A DNA stretch of 64,000 nt from CAXMQZ01 sp963719055 (GTDB lineage: Bacteria > Acidobacteriota > Thermoanaerobaculia > Multivoradales > JAHEKO01), in contig CAVRAU010000007.1 in assembly GCA_963719055.1 (NCBI GenBank), positions 9,182 through 73,181 of the forward strand, given 5' to 3'. Below the pieces are notes generated by a model. It had not been told where the DNA came from. It did no database searches and saw nothing but the letters and a program-made list of their open reading frames with translations. Below, piece after piece: positions 1 to 9,405 of the stretch. The translations under genes were made by a program, and so were the position numbers. Position 1 is the stretch's first letter; every line of letters begins with the position of its first letter.

Positions 1-1
1 C

Positions 2-658
2 CCTTATGGATACAGCAATATCTACCGAACCCTGAAAGTGGGATCCGGCAACGCCGCGCACCTCAACGAGTTCTTCTGTGTTCCACAGGCACGATTCCTG
101 GGCGTCACACCCTACGATATCGACGAATACGACCTGCCCACCCACCCGCTGAAGGATGTGGACGTCAAGAGAGCCAAGGACGCCCTGAAGAACGATCCCT
201 TCGTCCGGCACCACACCGAGTGGCAGGAGGCACTCGAGCTGCTGATCAAGATGGGGGTCAGAGTCGAGCAGCAGGCTCTGGCCAAGCACGGTCTCAACTA
301 CGTCATCGACGAGTACCTGCCCCAGAAGATGGGCAATCGGAGACGCCTTTCTCCCCTAGAGCGAGTGTCACCGTCTCGACGATTCTCGATCAGTCGCTAC
401 TCAGCCATCTTCTCGATCGCCAGCCTGAGACTTCAACCACTCGGCTGCACGTTTCTTCGCTTCCTCCAGCGCCTCTTCCGCCCAGCTTTTCGCCGAGTCG
501 GAAGCGAGAGCCTTCATCCCATCCCAGGTCAGAGCCACGGCAGGGTCATCGATCGTGCCCGAGACATGAAACGGTACCGTCACCTGCCCACCCTCGTCGG
601 CCATCGATGCCAGCTGTTCCTCGGTCATGTCTGTCATCTCCAGCCCCCGAGCTGGTAG
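2..658 (+). CDS. top6A: DNA topoisomerase VI subunit A, C-terminal part (cut by window edge)
   Basis: Catalytic A subunit (Spo11-like) of type IIB topoisomerase VI. Reading from base 2 gives the end of the toprim region (PYGYSNIYRTLK), then PQARFLGVTPYDI, then the characteristic Top6A tail with KRAKDAL, EWQEALELLIKMG, EQQALAKHGLNY and DEYLPQK. Homology ends near base 334. The frame as given runs on to a stop at 656-658, but those last 100 codons lie antisense to the AsmA-like gene and look like run-on. A one-base shift near 350 would give a stop at 357-359, a more natural end. The 5' part, with the catalytic Tyr, and any top6B partner lie outside the window. Topoisomerase VI is typical of archaea and plants and uncommon in bacteria. 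Family confidence is high; the 3' end is uncertain. Confidence 0.8.
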   Translation, partial: PYGYSNIYRTLKVGSGNAAHLNEFFCVPQARFLGVTPYDIDEYDLPTHPLKDVDVKRAKDALKNDPFVRHHTEWQEALELLIKMGVRVEQQALAKHGLNYVIDEYLPQKMGNRRRLSPLERVSPSRRFSISRYSAIFSIASLRLQPLGCTFLRFLQRLFRPAFRRVGSESLHPIPGQSHGRVIDRARDMKRYRHLPTLVGHRCQLFLGHVCHLQPPSW

Positions 659-1849
659 ACGGACAGAGATATCCAGCGCCAGCGGGCCGGCCAGGTCGAT
701 CTCACCAGAGCCGCCGATCTCCGCTCCCTCGCCGACGATCTGGAAGGGCTCGAGTACGATCTTGTTGGCCCTCACCTGGTAGTCGATCTCTGACCTTGCA
801 TACTGGCGGCCGGTGAGGATTGGCTGTCCCACCAGCTCCTCGATCTGAACCACCGAGGGGATGCCGGGAATAGCACCGCCATTCAAGATCAAGGTGCCCT
901 CCCCGATCATCTCTTCGAGCTCCGGGCCCTCACCCGCAGCACCGAGCTCGATGACCACCGGACCAAAGCCATCGCCATCGTCGAAGCCCAGGAGCCCATT
1001 CAGATCGAGACTACCGGCGGCCTCGACGCTGTAGCTCGGGGGCTCCTGAAGCAGCCGGATGGTCAATCTGTTGACCATCAAATTGGAATTGGCGGAACGA
1101 ACCTCGAGCTCTGTCACATCGGCGATTCCCCCGGCGATTCGGATCTCGCCCCTGGTCTCTGTAGCTTCGAGATCACCATGGAGAACTCGGCCGGTGGTGA
1201 GTCGTCCTGCACCGGTCACAGCCTCGGTACTCGATGGCGCACCAGGGTCGAAAGCCAGCCCTTCGAGCAGCAGGTTCAATTCCTCGAGCTCGAAGCTCGC
1301 CTCATCCCGATCCCGCGGCCGAATCGACAACGAGCCGTTCTCGATCGCCATGCTCCTGATCGAGAGTCGAAGCGGATCCTCGGGATGATCTGCGTCCTCG
1401 ACGATCCCTGCTTGCTTCTCGGTCTTTCTCTGCCGTCTTCCTGCCTTTTTGGCCTGGCGCCTGTCCCGGCGCTCTGCAGCCTTTTGCTGGCGCACCTCCT
1501 CCGCAGATCGAGCTAGAAGCTCGATCTGCGGCTCCCGCAAGAGAACCTCATGGATCACCAACTCACCACGCAAAAGAGGGACAACCCGGTGGTGCATCCG
1601 CACCAGCGCCACCTCGGCTTGGATCTCTCCGGACTCGAGTCGACCTGTGGCTCTGGCATCGGTCAGTTCCAGACCTCGCAGGGGGTGGAGCGAAAAGCTC
1701 TCGGCCTCGAGTTGAATCCCGCTCTGTTGGTTGATCTGTTGGATCAGGCGTGCCCCGAGGGCCTCCGAGTCGAGTCTGGAGACCAGGAACGCCACCAGAG
1801 CCAGCGCGATTCCCGCGACGAGAAGGAGCCCTAGGAGGAGTTTCTTCAT
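401..1849 (-). CDS. AsmA-like membrane-anchored protein
   Basis: 482 aa. One N-terminal membrane segment (residues about 3-23, LLLGLLLVAGIALALVAFLV) is followed by a long beta-rich periplasmic region. Near residues 118-150 is a very basic stretch rich in K, R and Q. The C-terminal third has the repeated G-x-L/I-x-L pattern of AsmA/TamB-type proteins (for example GEIDLAGPLALDISV and FHVSGTIDDPAVAL). Family members are linked to outer-membrane lipid or protein homeostasis; the exact role here is inferred. It is the last gene of the efflux/two-component operon, 20 bp after the histidine kinase stop, so it may share its envelope-stress regulation. It converges on the topoisomerase gene. Confidence 0.7.
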   Translation of the reverse strand: MKKLLLGLLLVAGIALALVAFLVSRLDSEALGARLIQQINQQSGIQLEAESFSLHPLRGLELTDARATGRLESGEIQAEVALVRMHHRVVPLLRGELVIHEVLLREPQIELLARSAEEVRQQKAAERRDRRQAKKAGRRQRKTEKQAGIVEDADHPEDPLRLSIRSMAIENGSLSIRPRDRDEASFELEELNLLLEGLAFDPGAPSSTEAVTGAGRLTTGRVLHGDLEATETRGEIRIAGGIADVTELEVRSANSNLMVNRLTIRLLQEPPSYSVEAAGSLDLNGLLGFDDGDGFGPVVIELGAAGEGPELEEMIGEGTLILNGGAIPGIPSVVQIEELVGQPILTGRQYARSEIDYQVRANKIVLEPFQIVGEGAEIGGSGEIDLAGPLALDISVRLPARGLEMTDMTEEQLASMADEGGQVTVPFHVSGTIDDPAVALTWDGMKALASDSAKSWAEEALEEAKKRAAEWLKSQAGDREDG

Positions 1850-1869
1850 CCGCAGAGGATACCGAAGTG

Positions 1870-3249
1870 CTAGGGCGAGGGTAGCCAGCAGGTGACGATG
1901 ATGCCGCCTCCCTCCCGAGCCAGAAAGCTGATGCGACCGCCATGGGCCTCGAGAATCTCGCGACAGAGAGGCAATCCCAAACCGCTGCCAGTCTTTTTGG
2001 TTGAGTAGAACGGCAAGAGAGCGTTCTCGAGCGTCTCGTCATCCATCCCCTGACCCCGATCCAGGACCTGCACGAATGTCCCGCCATCCTCGGTATCCTT
2101 GATCCGCACCTGGATCTGTGGCTCGTCGGCGCTGGCCTCCGCCGCGTTGCGCAACAGATTGAGGAGGACCTGGCGCATCTGGGCTGGATCGAAAAGGCCG
2201 CGACGGGAGGGCAACCGTCCCACCACCTGCACATCTGGCACACCTTCCAGGCTGTCGAGGAATTCCCTCCAGACCACCCTCTCCTTGTGGGGCCGAGGCA
2301 ACCGGGCAAATCTCGCATAGCCCTCGATGAACTCGCTCAGATGATCGAGTCTCTCTTCGATGGCCTCGAACACCTCATCGATCCGATCCGCATGACGAGG
2401 ATCCTGGGCCATCTTCTTGGCCGAATGGGCAAACGAGGAGACGGGTGCCAGAGAATTGCGCAGCTCATGGGAGATCACCCGTATGACCTTCTTCCAGATC
2501 TCGGCCTCCTGGCGTCCGAGCTCGTGGGTCAGCCTTCTCAAAAGAACCAGCGTATGCATCCGGCGATTGATCTGAAAGGAGCGCTGGGAGAGATGATACG
2601 TCTCGGCGTGCTCTTCACCAGGTACCGAGAAGATGCCATCTGAATGGGTGGCCAACACCCCTCGCATCTGCTCTGGGCTGCCGTCCTTGATGTCCTCGAA
2701 ACTCATGCCTTCGAGCTTCGCGCCACCCAGAAAGAGCCGGCGCGCCTCGCGATTGGAGAAGATCACCCTGCCTGCCGAATTGACCAGCAGAATTGCCGTC
2801 GGCGAGCGATTCAAGGCCGTCTGCAGAATCAACTCTCGTTCGCGAACCTCTTGGCGCTCTTCGAGAAGCACTTCGCCAACCCGGTTGTAGAGTCGGGCCA
2901 ACTCTCCCAGCTCGTCCTTGCGGTGGGAAGGCAGCCGGACGCTGAAGTCTCCATCGTGAAAGCTGCGGATGCCGTCGGAGAGACCCTCCAGAGTCCGCTT
3001 GAGAGGCCGCAGGAGTCGGTTGATGAGCCAGGCCCCCAGGGGCAGACCGATGGCCACGATGACGAGGAAGACCGACCAGGATGGGAGTGGGAGCTCTGTC
3101 GCCACCACGGCGACCGTCGCCATGACGATCAGTACGAGAAACGACGCACCGGTAATCTTCCCGGCCAACGAGAACGTCGAGCCTCGAAGTCTCGCCTGTC
3201 GATATCGGGAGGAGGTGCCGCGTTCTTCTGCACTCACTTGTCGGATCAC
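1870..3249 (-). CDS. Sensor histidine kinase, NtrY/NtrB-like (HAMP-PAS-HisKA-HATPase)
   Basis: 459 aa. Two membrane segments lie in residues about 28-78 with only a very short loop between them, so it probably senses an intramembrane or cytoplasmic signal. A HAMP segment follows (LIRSFHDGDFSVRLP-like), then a PAS domain (SPTAILLVNSAGRVIFSN), the HisKA box with the phosphoacceptor His in ISHELRNSLAP, and a HATPase with N-box LLNLLRNAAEAS, G1 DRGQGMDDE and G2 GSGLGLPL. The HELRN form is typical of NtrY/NtrB-type kinases that pair with sigma-54 regulators. Its start overlaps the stop of the upstream response-regulator gene by 4 bp, so the two are translationally coupled and very likely cognate. 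Confidence 0.88.
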   Translation of the reverse strand: MIRQVSAEERGTSSRYRQARLRGSTFSLAGKITGASFLVLIVMATVAVVATELPLPSWSVFLVIVAIGLPLGAWLINRLLRPLKRTLEGLSDGIRSFHDGDFSVRLPSHRKDELGELARLYNRVGEVLLEERQEVRERELILQTALNRSPTAILLVNSAGRVIFSNREARRLFLGGAKLEGMSFEDIKDGSPEQMRGVLATHSDGIFSVPGEEHAETYHLSQRSFQINRRMHTLVLLRRLTHELGRQEAEIWKKVIRVISHELRNSLAPVSSFAHSAKKMAQDPRHADRIDEVFEAIEERLDHLSEFIEGYARFARLPRPHKERVVWREFLDSLEGVPDVQVVGRLPSRRGLFDPAQMRQVLLNLLRNAAEASADEPQIQVRIKDTEDGGTFVQVLDRGQGMDDETLENALLPFYSTKKTGSGLGLPLCREILEAHGGRISFLAREGGGIIVTCWLPSP

Positions 3250-4658
3250 GGTTTGAGTCGCCGCTCGATCTCGACACCGAGCCGAGACATCTTTCTGTAC
3301 AGCGCCTGGCGGCTGACGCCCAGCTCGGCAGCGGCGTGCGCGACAACACCGTCAGCTCGCTCCAAGACTGCCAGCAAGCCCTCCCGTTCCTGCAAATCCC
3401 CTTCCCCGAGAAGGGCGAGATCTGCCGGAGAGCCCGTTGTGATCTCGAGGCCAAACCCCAGATCGTCAGCCAAGATGTCTCCATCCGCGGTGACGACAAC
3501 CGCTCTTTGGATGCGATTCTCCAACTCCCGCACATTTCCTGGCCAAGAGTGACTCAGCAGGGCCTGGCGCGCTGGATCATTCAAACTCAGGTCCCCGCGC
3601 CCGTCCTCGCGCTGGGAGTGCTGCTGAAGAAAATGCTCGGCCAGAGGCAGGATATCCTCGCGGCGGTCGGCCAGTTGCGGAATCGACAGTTCCACAACAT
3701 TGAGCCGGAAGAGAAGATCTTCCCGCAGCAGACCCTGAGTTACCGCCTCCTCAATGACAGCGTTGCTGGCGCTGATCACCCTGACATCGACCCGGTGGGT
3801 CTGACTACTGCCTAGCCGTTGGAATTCGCCGCTCTGCAGCACCCGCAGCAATTTGACCTGGGTGGCGGGCGACAGCGAGTCGATTTCGTCGAGAAACAAG
3901 GTTCCGCCAGCGGCTGTCTCAAAATGCCCGATGCGTCGGCCTTGCAGCCCAGTGTACGCACCCACTTCCGCACCAAAGAGCTCACTCTCCGCCAGCTCTT
4001 CGGGGATGGCCCCCACATTGACGCGGACAAAAGGACCCTCTCGACGACGGGAGTTCGCCTGGACGATCTCGGCCAGGCGCTCCTTGCCCGATCCACTGGG
4101 ACCGGTAATCAGCACCGGAGCATCCGAACGGGCCACGTTGACGGCCAGCGAGATCACCCGCTGCATGATCTCGCTTTCATACACGATTCCACAAAGATCG
4201 TGATCCGTCGCCAGCTCCACCCGAGAGCGTTCGCGATCTGCTTTCAGCTCAAGATTCTCGAGCTCGAGCGTCCGCAGGCGAATCAGATTTCTGAGAGTCG
4301 CCACCAGCTTCTCATCGTTCCAAGGCTTCTCCAGATAGTCAGCGGCTCCCTCCTTGACCAGCTGCACAGCCGTCTCCAGAGACGCCCAGGCCGTCATCAG
4401 CAGAACCGGCACCCCCGGCTGAAGCTTGTGGAGCGCATGGAAGAGCTCCACTCCCTCCTCGCCCGAGGTTTCGTTGCGACCGAAATTCATATCTTGGAGC
4501 ACGGCACCAAGGGTCTCCGACGAGGCGACCTGCACGGCCTCGTCAGGAGAAGTGGCAAAGAGGCATGGAATATCGTGCAGCTCGCAGAGGATCCGTAGAG
4601 CCTGGACGACCGCAGGTTGGTCGTCGACGAGGAGTACTGGCAGATTCAGAACCGTCAC
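3246..4658 (-). CDS. Sigma-54-dependent response regulator (REC-AAA+-Fis HTH)
   Basis: 470 aa. Receiver domain at residues 5-125 (VLLVDDQPAVV; phosphoacceptor Asp in VLQDMNFG; Lys in LEKPW). AAA+ domain with Walker A GPSGSGKERL and Walker B GGTLFLDEID, then a C-terminal Fis-type helix-turn-helix (LGVSRQALYRKM). The sigma-54 contact loop reads GAYTGL instead of GAFTGA; Phe to Tyr is a known functional variant, but the final Leu is unusual. The gene follows two MacB-type permeases and precedes its kinase within one operon. The sigma-54 promoter seen upstream of the operon at 9308-9322 suggests that this protein activates its own operon. Confidence 0.88.
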   Translation of the reverse strand: MTVLNLPVLLVDDQPAVVQALRILCELHDIPCLFATSPDEAVQVASSETLGAVLQDMNFGRNETSGEEGVELFHALHKLQPGVPVLLMTAWASLETAVQLVKEGAADYLEKPWNDEKLVATLRNLIRLRTLELENLELKADRERSRVELATDHDLCGIVYESEIMQRVISLAVNVARSDAPVLITGPSGSGKERLAEIVQANSRRREGPFVRVNVGAIPEELAESELFGAEVGAYTGLQGRRIGHFETAAGGTLFLDEIDSLSPATQVKLLRVLQSGEFQRLGSSQTHRVDVRVISASNAVIEEAVTQGLLREDLLFRLNVVELSIPQLADRREDILPLAEHFLQQHSQREDGRGDLSLNDPARQALLSHSWPGNVRELENRIQRAVVVTADGDILADDLGFGLEITTGSPADLALLGEGDLQEREGLLAVLERADGVVAHAAAELGVSRQALYRKMSRLGVEIERRLKP

Positions 4659-4680
4659 GACCTCATTCTAGCGATCCCGA

Positions 4681-5904
4681 CTAGACAGTACGGGTCGCGA
4701 CCTCGGGTGCCACGCTCGTGGCTCGGACAGCCGGCACCAGAGCCGCCAGGATCCCTGTGAGCCAGAGAAGAATCGAACCCGCGATGACCAAGGTCAAATC
4801 GAGCTTGGCACCATTCGCGAGACTCACCAGGATGTAGTTCAATCCGTAGGTCAACAGGAGACCGAAGAGGAGGCCGAACCCGGTGATCATCCAATTCTCC
4901 ACGAGGAAATATCGAACGATGTCCCCCTTGGAAGCCCCCAGGGCGCGGCGGGTACCGATCTGGCGGGTCCTCTCCGTCACGGAGAACGAAGTCAGGCCGA
5001 CAATTCCCAGTGCGGTCACCACGAGAAGCAAAACGATCACGGTGCTCAGCATCTTCATCACCCCAAGTGTCGCCTGAAAATTCTCGAGCTTGATCTCGGT
5101 GAGCGTTCTCACAGTGATCACTCGATCGGGGTTGACCCCGCGAACGATCTCTTCGACGTCGGCATAGACCGCATCCACGGCGCCCGGTTCCACACGCACC
5201 ATGTACTGCAGTCGACGCCCGCTCCCCGGCTTGCCCGCAAACAGCATGACGTATTCCGCGATCTCGGAGGTCGGCCAAGAGCACAACATGGTGTCGACCA
5301 CACCGACGATCGTATTCATCCGCTCTCCCTCTTTGCTCTCGATACTCCTCCCCACCGCATCTCCATCCGGGAAGAGCCTGTCGGCCAAGGCCTGCGAGAG
5401 AATCACGTTTCTGGCCTCCTCGCCACTCTCGGCTGCCTCCTCGTCATAGTCCCAATCACCAGGTGCGAAATCTCGCCCCGCAACCAATTCGACGCCAAAA
5501 GCCTCCAATGCACCTTCGGTAACGACGTAGTAGGGAGTGGACACAGGCTCGGTCTCCGAGCCCAAGGGTTTGCGACCGGTGGCGCTGCCGCTGCCGCTCA
5601 AGGGAATCTGCTGAATTCCCGTGGCGGCGCGAATACTCGGGTGTGCCAGCAGCTGGCGAAGATCCTCTTGCCGGACGGTATCGACGAAATCCTCTTCCTT
5701 GAAGGAGGCGGCGAAGGGTTCCGTCGACACGACGATGATGTTCTCTTCGTCGTAGCCGGATGGCTTGATGAGGTCGTGACGCATGTCGACCATCATGTTG
5801 ATGCAGTTGACCGCGATCGCTAGAGTCAGAGCCACTTCGAGAGTAATCAGCCAGAACCGGGACTTGTTGTGCATCAGGGCGCGAAAAATGGGTCCAATGT
5901 GCAT
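4681..5904 (-). CDS. ABC transporter permease, MacB/FtsX type (second of pair)
   Basis: 407 aa. It has the MacB permease layout: one N-terminal membrane helix (residues about 15-40), a large periplasmic MacB_PCD domain (residues about 40-270), and three C-terminal helices (about 285-310, 330-360, 370-395) with the FtsX signature around the RTRQIGTRRALGAS coupling helix. It probably forms a heterodimer with the permease encoded 16 bp upstream, energised by the ATPase two genes upstream. The likely role is export or mechanotransmission of a periplasmic substrate to an outer-membrane channel, as in MacAB; the substrate is unknown. No TolC-type gene is present in the window. Confidence 0.87.
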   Translation of the reverse strand: MHIGPIFRALMHNKSRFWLITLEVALTLAIAVNCINMMVDMRHDLIKPSGYDEENIIVVSTEPFAASFKEEDFVDTVRQEDLRQLLAHPSIRAATGIQQIPLSGSGSATGRKPLGSETEPVSTPYYVVTEGALEAFGVELVAGRDFAPGDWDYDEEAAESGEEARNVILSQALADRLFPDGDAVGRSIESKEGERMNTIVGVVDTMLCSWPTSEIAEYVMLFAGKPGSGRRLQYMVRVEPGAVDAVYADVEEIVRGVNPDRVITVRTLTEIKLENFQATLGVMKMLSTVIVLLLVVTALGIVGLTSFSVTERTRQIGTRRALGASKGDIVRYFLVENWMITGFGLLFGLLLTYGLNYILVSLANGAKLDLTLVIAGSILLWLTGILAALVPAVRATSVAPEVATRTV

Positions 5905-5920
5905 GATCTGTACCTCCCGA

Positions 5921-7234
5921 CTACTGATCTTTGAGATAGGTGGCCGGAGCGACTCGGCAGATGCGCCAGGAGGGGTACAACCCGGCGATCAAACCGGCGA
6001 CCAAGGATAGGAAGAGCGCCGCCATCACCATATTGGCATCGAGACGAAAAGCGAACATCCCATCGAAGAGCCGGTTGATCAGATCGAGAGCAATCATGGA
6101 CAGACCGATGCCCAGAAGACCCCCAAGCAAGCCAACGACTTCGCATTCCACAATGTGCTGCATGAACACCGATCGGCGACTGGCGCCCAGGGCCCGCCGC
6201 ACCCCTACCTCCGGTGCCCTGGCCAGGAACTTGCCCAGCAGAATCCCAATGAGATTGACCGAACAGACCACCAGAAACATGATCGAGATCAAAAGCAGTG
6301 CCTTGGCTTCGTCGGGTACCACCTCGAACTGCTCCATCGTGCTCATGACGGGCAGGAGAAGATTGTTGGTTGGCCGCTGGAAACGCCCCGCGGCCTTCTC
6401 GGCCTCCGTATAGGCATCGAGAAAGCTCTTGTAGGCTTCCCTCTGCTCTCTGTTGTCGAGCTGCACCCACATCTGGATCCAGACCTGCTCGGACTGCAGA
6501 AAGTCCTCATACTCCTCGCCCGGGTAGAACTTCCAGTTGCTGTTGTTGCCAGAGCTGTAGAGCTCCATCTGCGGAGCCAGGGAAAAAGGCATGAAGATCG
6601 CCTCCGGCTCCGCAAACGGATTGTTGTTGAGGTCGTAGAACTTGATCCGCGGCCGCCAGTCGGCAAGGACTCCGACAACAGTGAAGTCGCGGTTCTCGAT
6701 GCGCATCTTGCGACCGACACTGTCGTCTCCACCAAACAGACGCTGGTTGGTCTCCGCATTGATGACCACCACCGGCTCACCGTTGGCGTCAATGCTGGGT
6801 CCCCAGCCACCCCCATAGAGGAACGGCACCTCGAACATCGGGAAGAAACCGCTGAAGCACATCCTGACGATTTCTCGATACGGCTTCTCCGTCTCCGACT
6901 CGGGCTGTACGGTCAGGGAGGCCTTGAACATGCCGCTTTGGTGTGTGGGGATCTCGCTCTCCATGATCCCGTTCATGTCGCGATACGTGATCTGTTCCGG
7001 TGGCCACTCCGGGTGGTCATCGTCATAAGGGCGATTGGGATCCCAGCTGTCGAGCTTCACATAGAAGAGCTGATCGCTCTTGTCCGGGATGGGATCACCG
7101 GCCAGGAGGTAGTAGGTCGTGATGAATGCCGTCGACACACCGATGCCGAGACCGATAGCCGCGATCAGCAAAGCCGACAAGACCGGGTTGCGCTTCATGC
7201 TGCGAACAGCGTTCTTGATCTGATAAGCCAGCAT
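5921..7234 (-). CDS. ABC transporter permease, MacB/FtsX type (first of pair)
   Basis: 437 aa from the ATG at 7234, which follows a strong AGGAGGGG ribosome site; the longer upstream reading lacks one and overlaps the ATPase gene. Architecture matches MacB: N-terminal helix (SALLIAAIGLGIGVSTAFI), a periplasmic MacB_PCD domain of about 270 residues, and three C-terminal helices with the coupling motif APEVGVRRALGAS. The periplasmic part is acidic and aromatic-rich (for example YEDFLQSEQVWIQMWV), unlike its partner, which fits a heteromeric permease. Gaps of 13 and 16 bp to its neighbours place it in the pump operon. Confidence 0.87.
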   Translation of the reverse strand: MLAYQIKNAVRSMKRNPVLSALLIAAIGLGIGVSTAFITTYYLLAGDPIPDKSDQLFYVKLDSWDPNRPYDDDHPEWPPEQITYRDMNGIMESEIPTHQSGMFKASLTVQPESETEKPYREIVRMCFSGFFPMFEVPFLYGGGWGPSIDANGEPVVVINAETNQRLFGGDDSVGRKMRIENRDFTVVGVLADWRPRIKFYDLNNNPFAEPEAIFMPFSLAPQMELYSSGNNSNWKFYPGEEYEDFLQSEQVWIQMWVQLDNREQREAYKSFLDAYTEAEKAAGRFQRPTNNLLLPVMSTMEQFEVVPDEAKALLLISIMFLVVCSVNLIGILLGKFLARAPEVGVRRALGASRRSVFMQHIVECEVVGLLGGLLGIGLSMIALDLINRLFDGMFAFRLDANMVMAALFLSLVAGLIAGLYPSWRICRVAPATYLKDQ

Positions 7235-7247
7235 CGTCGTCCCCTCC

Positions 7248-7973
7248 TCAGGTAGTCGGTTGCCCCAGAGCCGCCGGGTGGAAGAGAGGAGCATGGCGAT
7301 CCTGCGCCTCGAGATCGATGAGGCGGCCGTCCAGGACATAGATCTGACGAACCGAGCGTTGCGCCAGCTCAGCGTCATGGGTGACGATGACGACCGTGGT
7401 GCCCATCTCATTGATCTTCTCCAGGAGATCCATGATCTCGTTGGCCATGGCCGAATCCAGGTTGCCGGTGGGCTCGTCCGCTAGGATCAATTGAGGATTT
7501 CCCACCAGCGCCCGAGCCACGGCCACACGTTGCTGCTGCCCACCGGACAGCTGAGAAGGAAAGTGCTTGATCCGTGAGCTCAAGCCCACGACATCGAGAG
7601 ACTGCTCGATGGCTTCTCGGCGCTCCTTGGCAGGCATCCCCCGATAGCGCAGGGGGACATCGACGTTGTCAAAGACATTGAGATCGGGGATCAGGTTGTA
7701 GGACTGGAAAATAAAGCCGATCTTCTCGTTGCGAATCCGCGACATCTCGCGATCATTCAGGCGACTCACGTCGGCACCGCCCAGAACGTAGTTGCCGCGA
7801 TCGAACGTGTCGAGAAGACCCGCAACGTTGAGAAATGTCGTCTTACCCGAGCCCGAAGGGCCCATGACGGCGACAAACTCACCGGGCTCGATGGTGAGGG
7901 TGAATTCGCTCAGTGCATGGGTCTCCACATGCTCGGTGCGATAGATCTTGTGCAGGTTGGTCATACGAATCAT
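7248..7973 (-). CDS. ABC transporter ATP-binding protein, LolD/MacB type
   Basis: 241 aa, the usual length for this family. Walker A is GPSGSGKTTFLN, Q-loop IFQSYNLIP, ABC signature LSGGQQQRVAVARAL, Walker B LILADEPTGNLDS and H-loop VIVTHD. LolD/MacB/FtsE-type ATPases drive permeases of the MacB fold, two of which follow immediately. It lies 31 bp downstream of the adaptor gene. Export through the periplasmic adaptor is inferred from gene order. Confidence 0.92.
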   Translation of the reverse strand: MIRMTNLHKIYRTEHVETHALSEFTLTIEPGEFVAVMGPSGSGKTTFLNVAGLLDTFDRGNYVLGGADVSRLNDREMSRIRNEKIGFIFQSYNLIPDLNVFDNVDVPLRYRGMPAKERREAIEQSLDVVGLSSRIKHFPSQLSGGQQQRVAVARALVGNPQLILADEPTGNLDSAMANEIMDLLEKINEMGTTVVIVTHDAELAQRSVRQIYVLDGRLIDLEAQDRHAPLFHPAALGQPTT

Positions 7974-8004
7974 GTCGGCTCTCCTCTCGGGCTGCCTCGT
8001 CTTC

Positions 8005-9282
8005 CTATCGACGTAAGAGCACGCTTTCGGCGCCCTCGAATCTGGCGGTGTCAGAAATGATGATGCGGTCCCCTACCTCGAGCCCCGAGACGATCTCTGC
8101 CTCGGAGATGCTCAGACTCCCGACTTCGACGGGCCGCAGTCACAGCCATGCCGTTCTCGACCACATAGGCCAATCGCCCTCCACCACTCTCGACGAAGGG
8201 TCCACGATCGACCTTCAGGACATTCTGTTGGGTCTCCAGGATCAAGCGTGTCGAAACTCGTTGATTCTGCTTCAGACCTGCTGGAGGATCCTCGGTGAAA
8301 GCCACCACCCCCTTGACGCGACTTCCCTCGACCTCCGGCGAGATGCTCTTCAACTCTCCGCGGTACGTCTGCCCCTCGTACTGGATGATGGCCGCGACTG
8401 GCGGCATCGCCTCATCGGCGTAGTTCTCAGGCACGAAGACCTCGACTTCGAAGGCGGAAAGGTCCACCACGCGTCACGACCGCCTGACTCTGGCCGACGG
8501 CATCGTGGTCTTCCACCTGGACCCGCGACACCATGCCGGGGACCGGCGAGCGCAGGGTCAACTGCTCGACCTGCCGCGCCAGCTCATCGACCAGAAGACC
8601 TTGGCGGTCCACTTTGCGATCGACGGTTCTGCACCTCGAATTCGAGAGAATCGGCGGCAAAGACCGCCTGTTCGCGCGCCACCTCCAACTTGAGCTCGGC
8701 GATTCGCACGTCATCTTGCGCCTTCTCGTACTCCACCGCATTGAGGATTCCCTCGTCGCGTGTGCGCTGGGCCCGATTCATCGCGCGCTGGGCCGCCTCC
8801 AACTCGACTTCGAGCAGCCCGATCTCTTGCCGGTTCCGCACCAGGCTCTGTTCTGTGAGAATTCGTTGGCGCTCGAATTCGGCCTGTCGAGCCAGCAGGT
8901 TGGATCGTTCCTGCCCCAGCCGGCTCTCCAGCTCCGGACTCTCGACCCGAGCCAGCTCCTGACCTTCGGCAACCACCTCGCCGGCCTTGACCAGCATCCG
9001 CACGATTCCTGGAGCGGGGCTGAAGAGTGTTGGACGGAACGCTGCAACGATCCGTCCTTCGACCGAAACGTCGCGAATCAGGTCACCGCGTGTCACCGTG
9101 CCGATCCTGACGCGGGAGATGGCAATGGAAGTCTCCGACTGGGCCCACCGCCGAATGGAGGGATACAACACAGCGAGAATCAAGAGCAGAGCAAGAGCAG
9201 CGATCAGCCAGAGGCGCTTCTGAGTGCTCAGGCCCCGGATCTTGTCTACCGGGCGGTCCATCGAAGAGGCATCGCGAATCAT
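8005..9282 (-). CDS. HlyD/MacA-type periplasmic adaptor of the efflux pump (three frameshifts as read)
   Basis: N-terminal cytoplasmic stretch and one membrane helix (residues about 24-42, LWLIAALALLLILAVLY), a lipoyl-like half motif (APGIVRMLVKAGEVVAEGQELARVE), a long coiled coil, the second lipoyl half (SPVPGMVSRVQV), then a beta-barrel/MP domain (VDLSAFEVEVFVPE) and the membrane-proximal end (SGLEVGDRIIIS). The reading frame must change near 8628, 8475 and 8137 to keep this family order; all parts are present and uninterrupted by stops in their frames. These are more likely sequence errors than decay. The end at 8005 is reached only after the third shift. The start at 9282 has GGAGAAG upstream and lies about 14 nt behind the predicted start point of a sigma-54 promoter. 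Confidence 0.8.
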
Positions 9283-9307
9283 GGTCTTCTCCTGGATGGC
9301 CTGCGTC

Positions 9308-9322
9308 GCAAGGTCTATGCCA
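9308..9322 (-). promoter_or_regulatory. Sigma-54 (-24/-12) promoter of the efflux operon
   Basis: On the minus strand the bases read TGGCATAGACCTTGC, matching the TGGCAC-N5-TTGC consensus with GG and GC in the exact spacing required. Transcription would start about 12 nt downstream, near 9296, leaving a short leader before the adaptor start at 9282. The operon itself encodes a sigma-54 enhancer-binding regulator. The match is seen directly; activity is inferred. Confidence 0.7.
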
Positions 9323-9405
9323 ATCCCCCAAAACTCCCTAAGTCTTTCATAATCAGTTACTTAAGCTGAACCACTCGAGCCAGCTGCTGGTGTTCGGTTG
9401 ACAGG

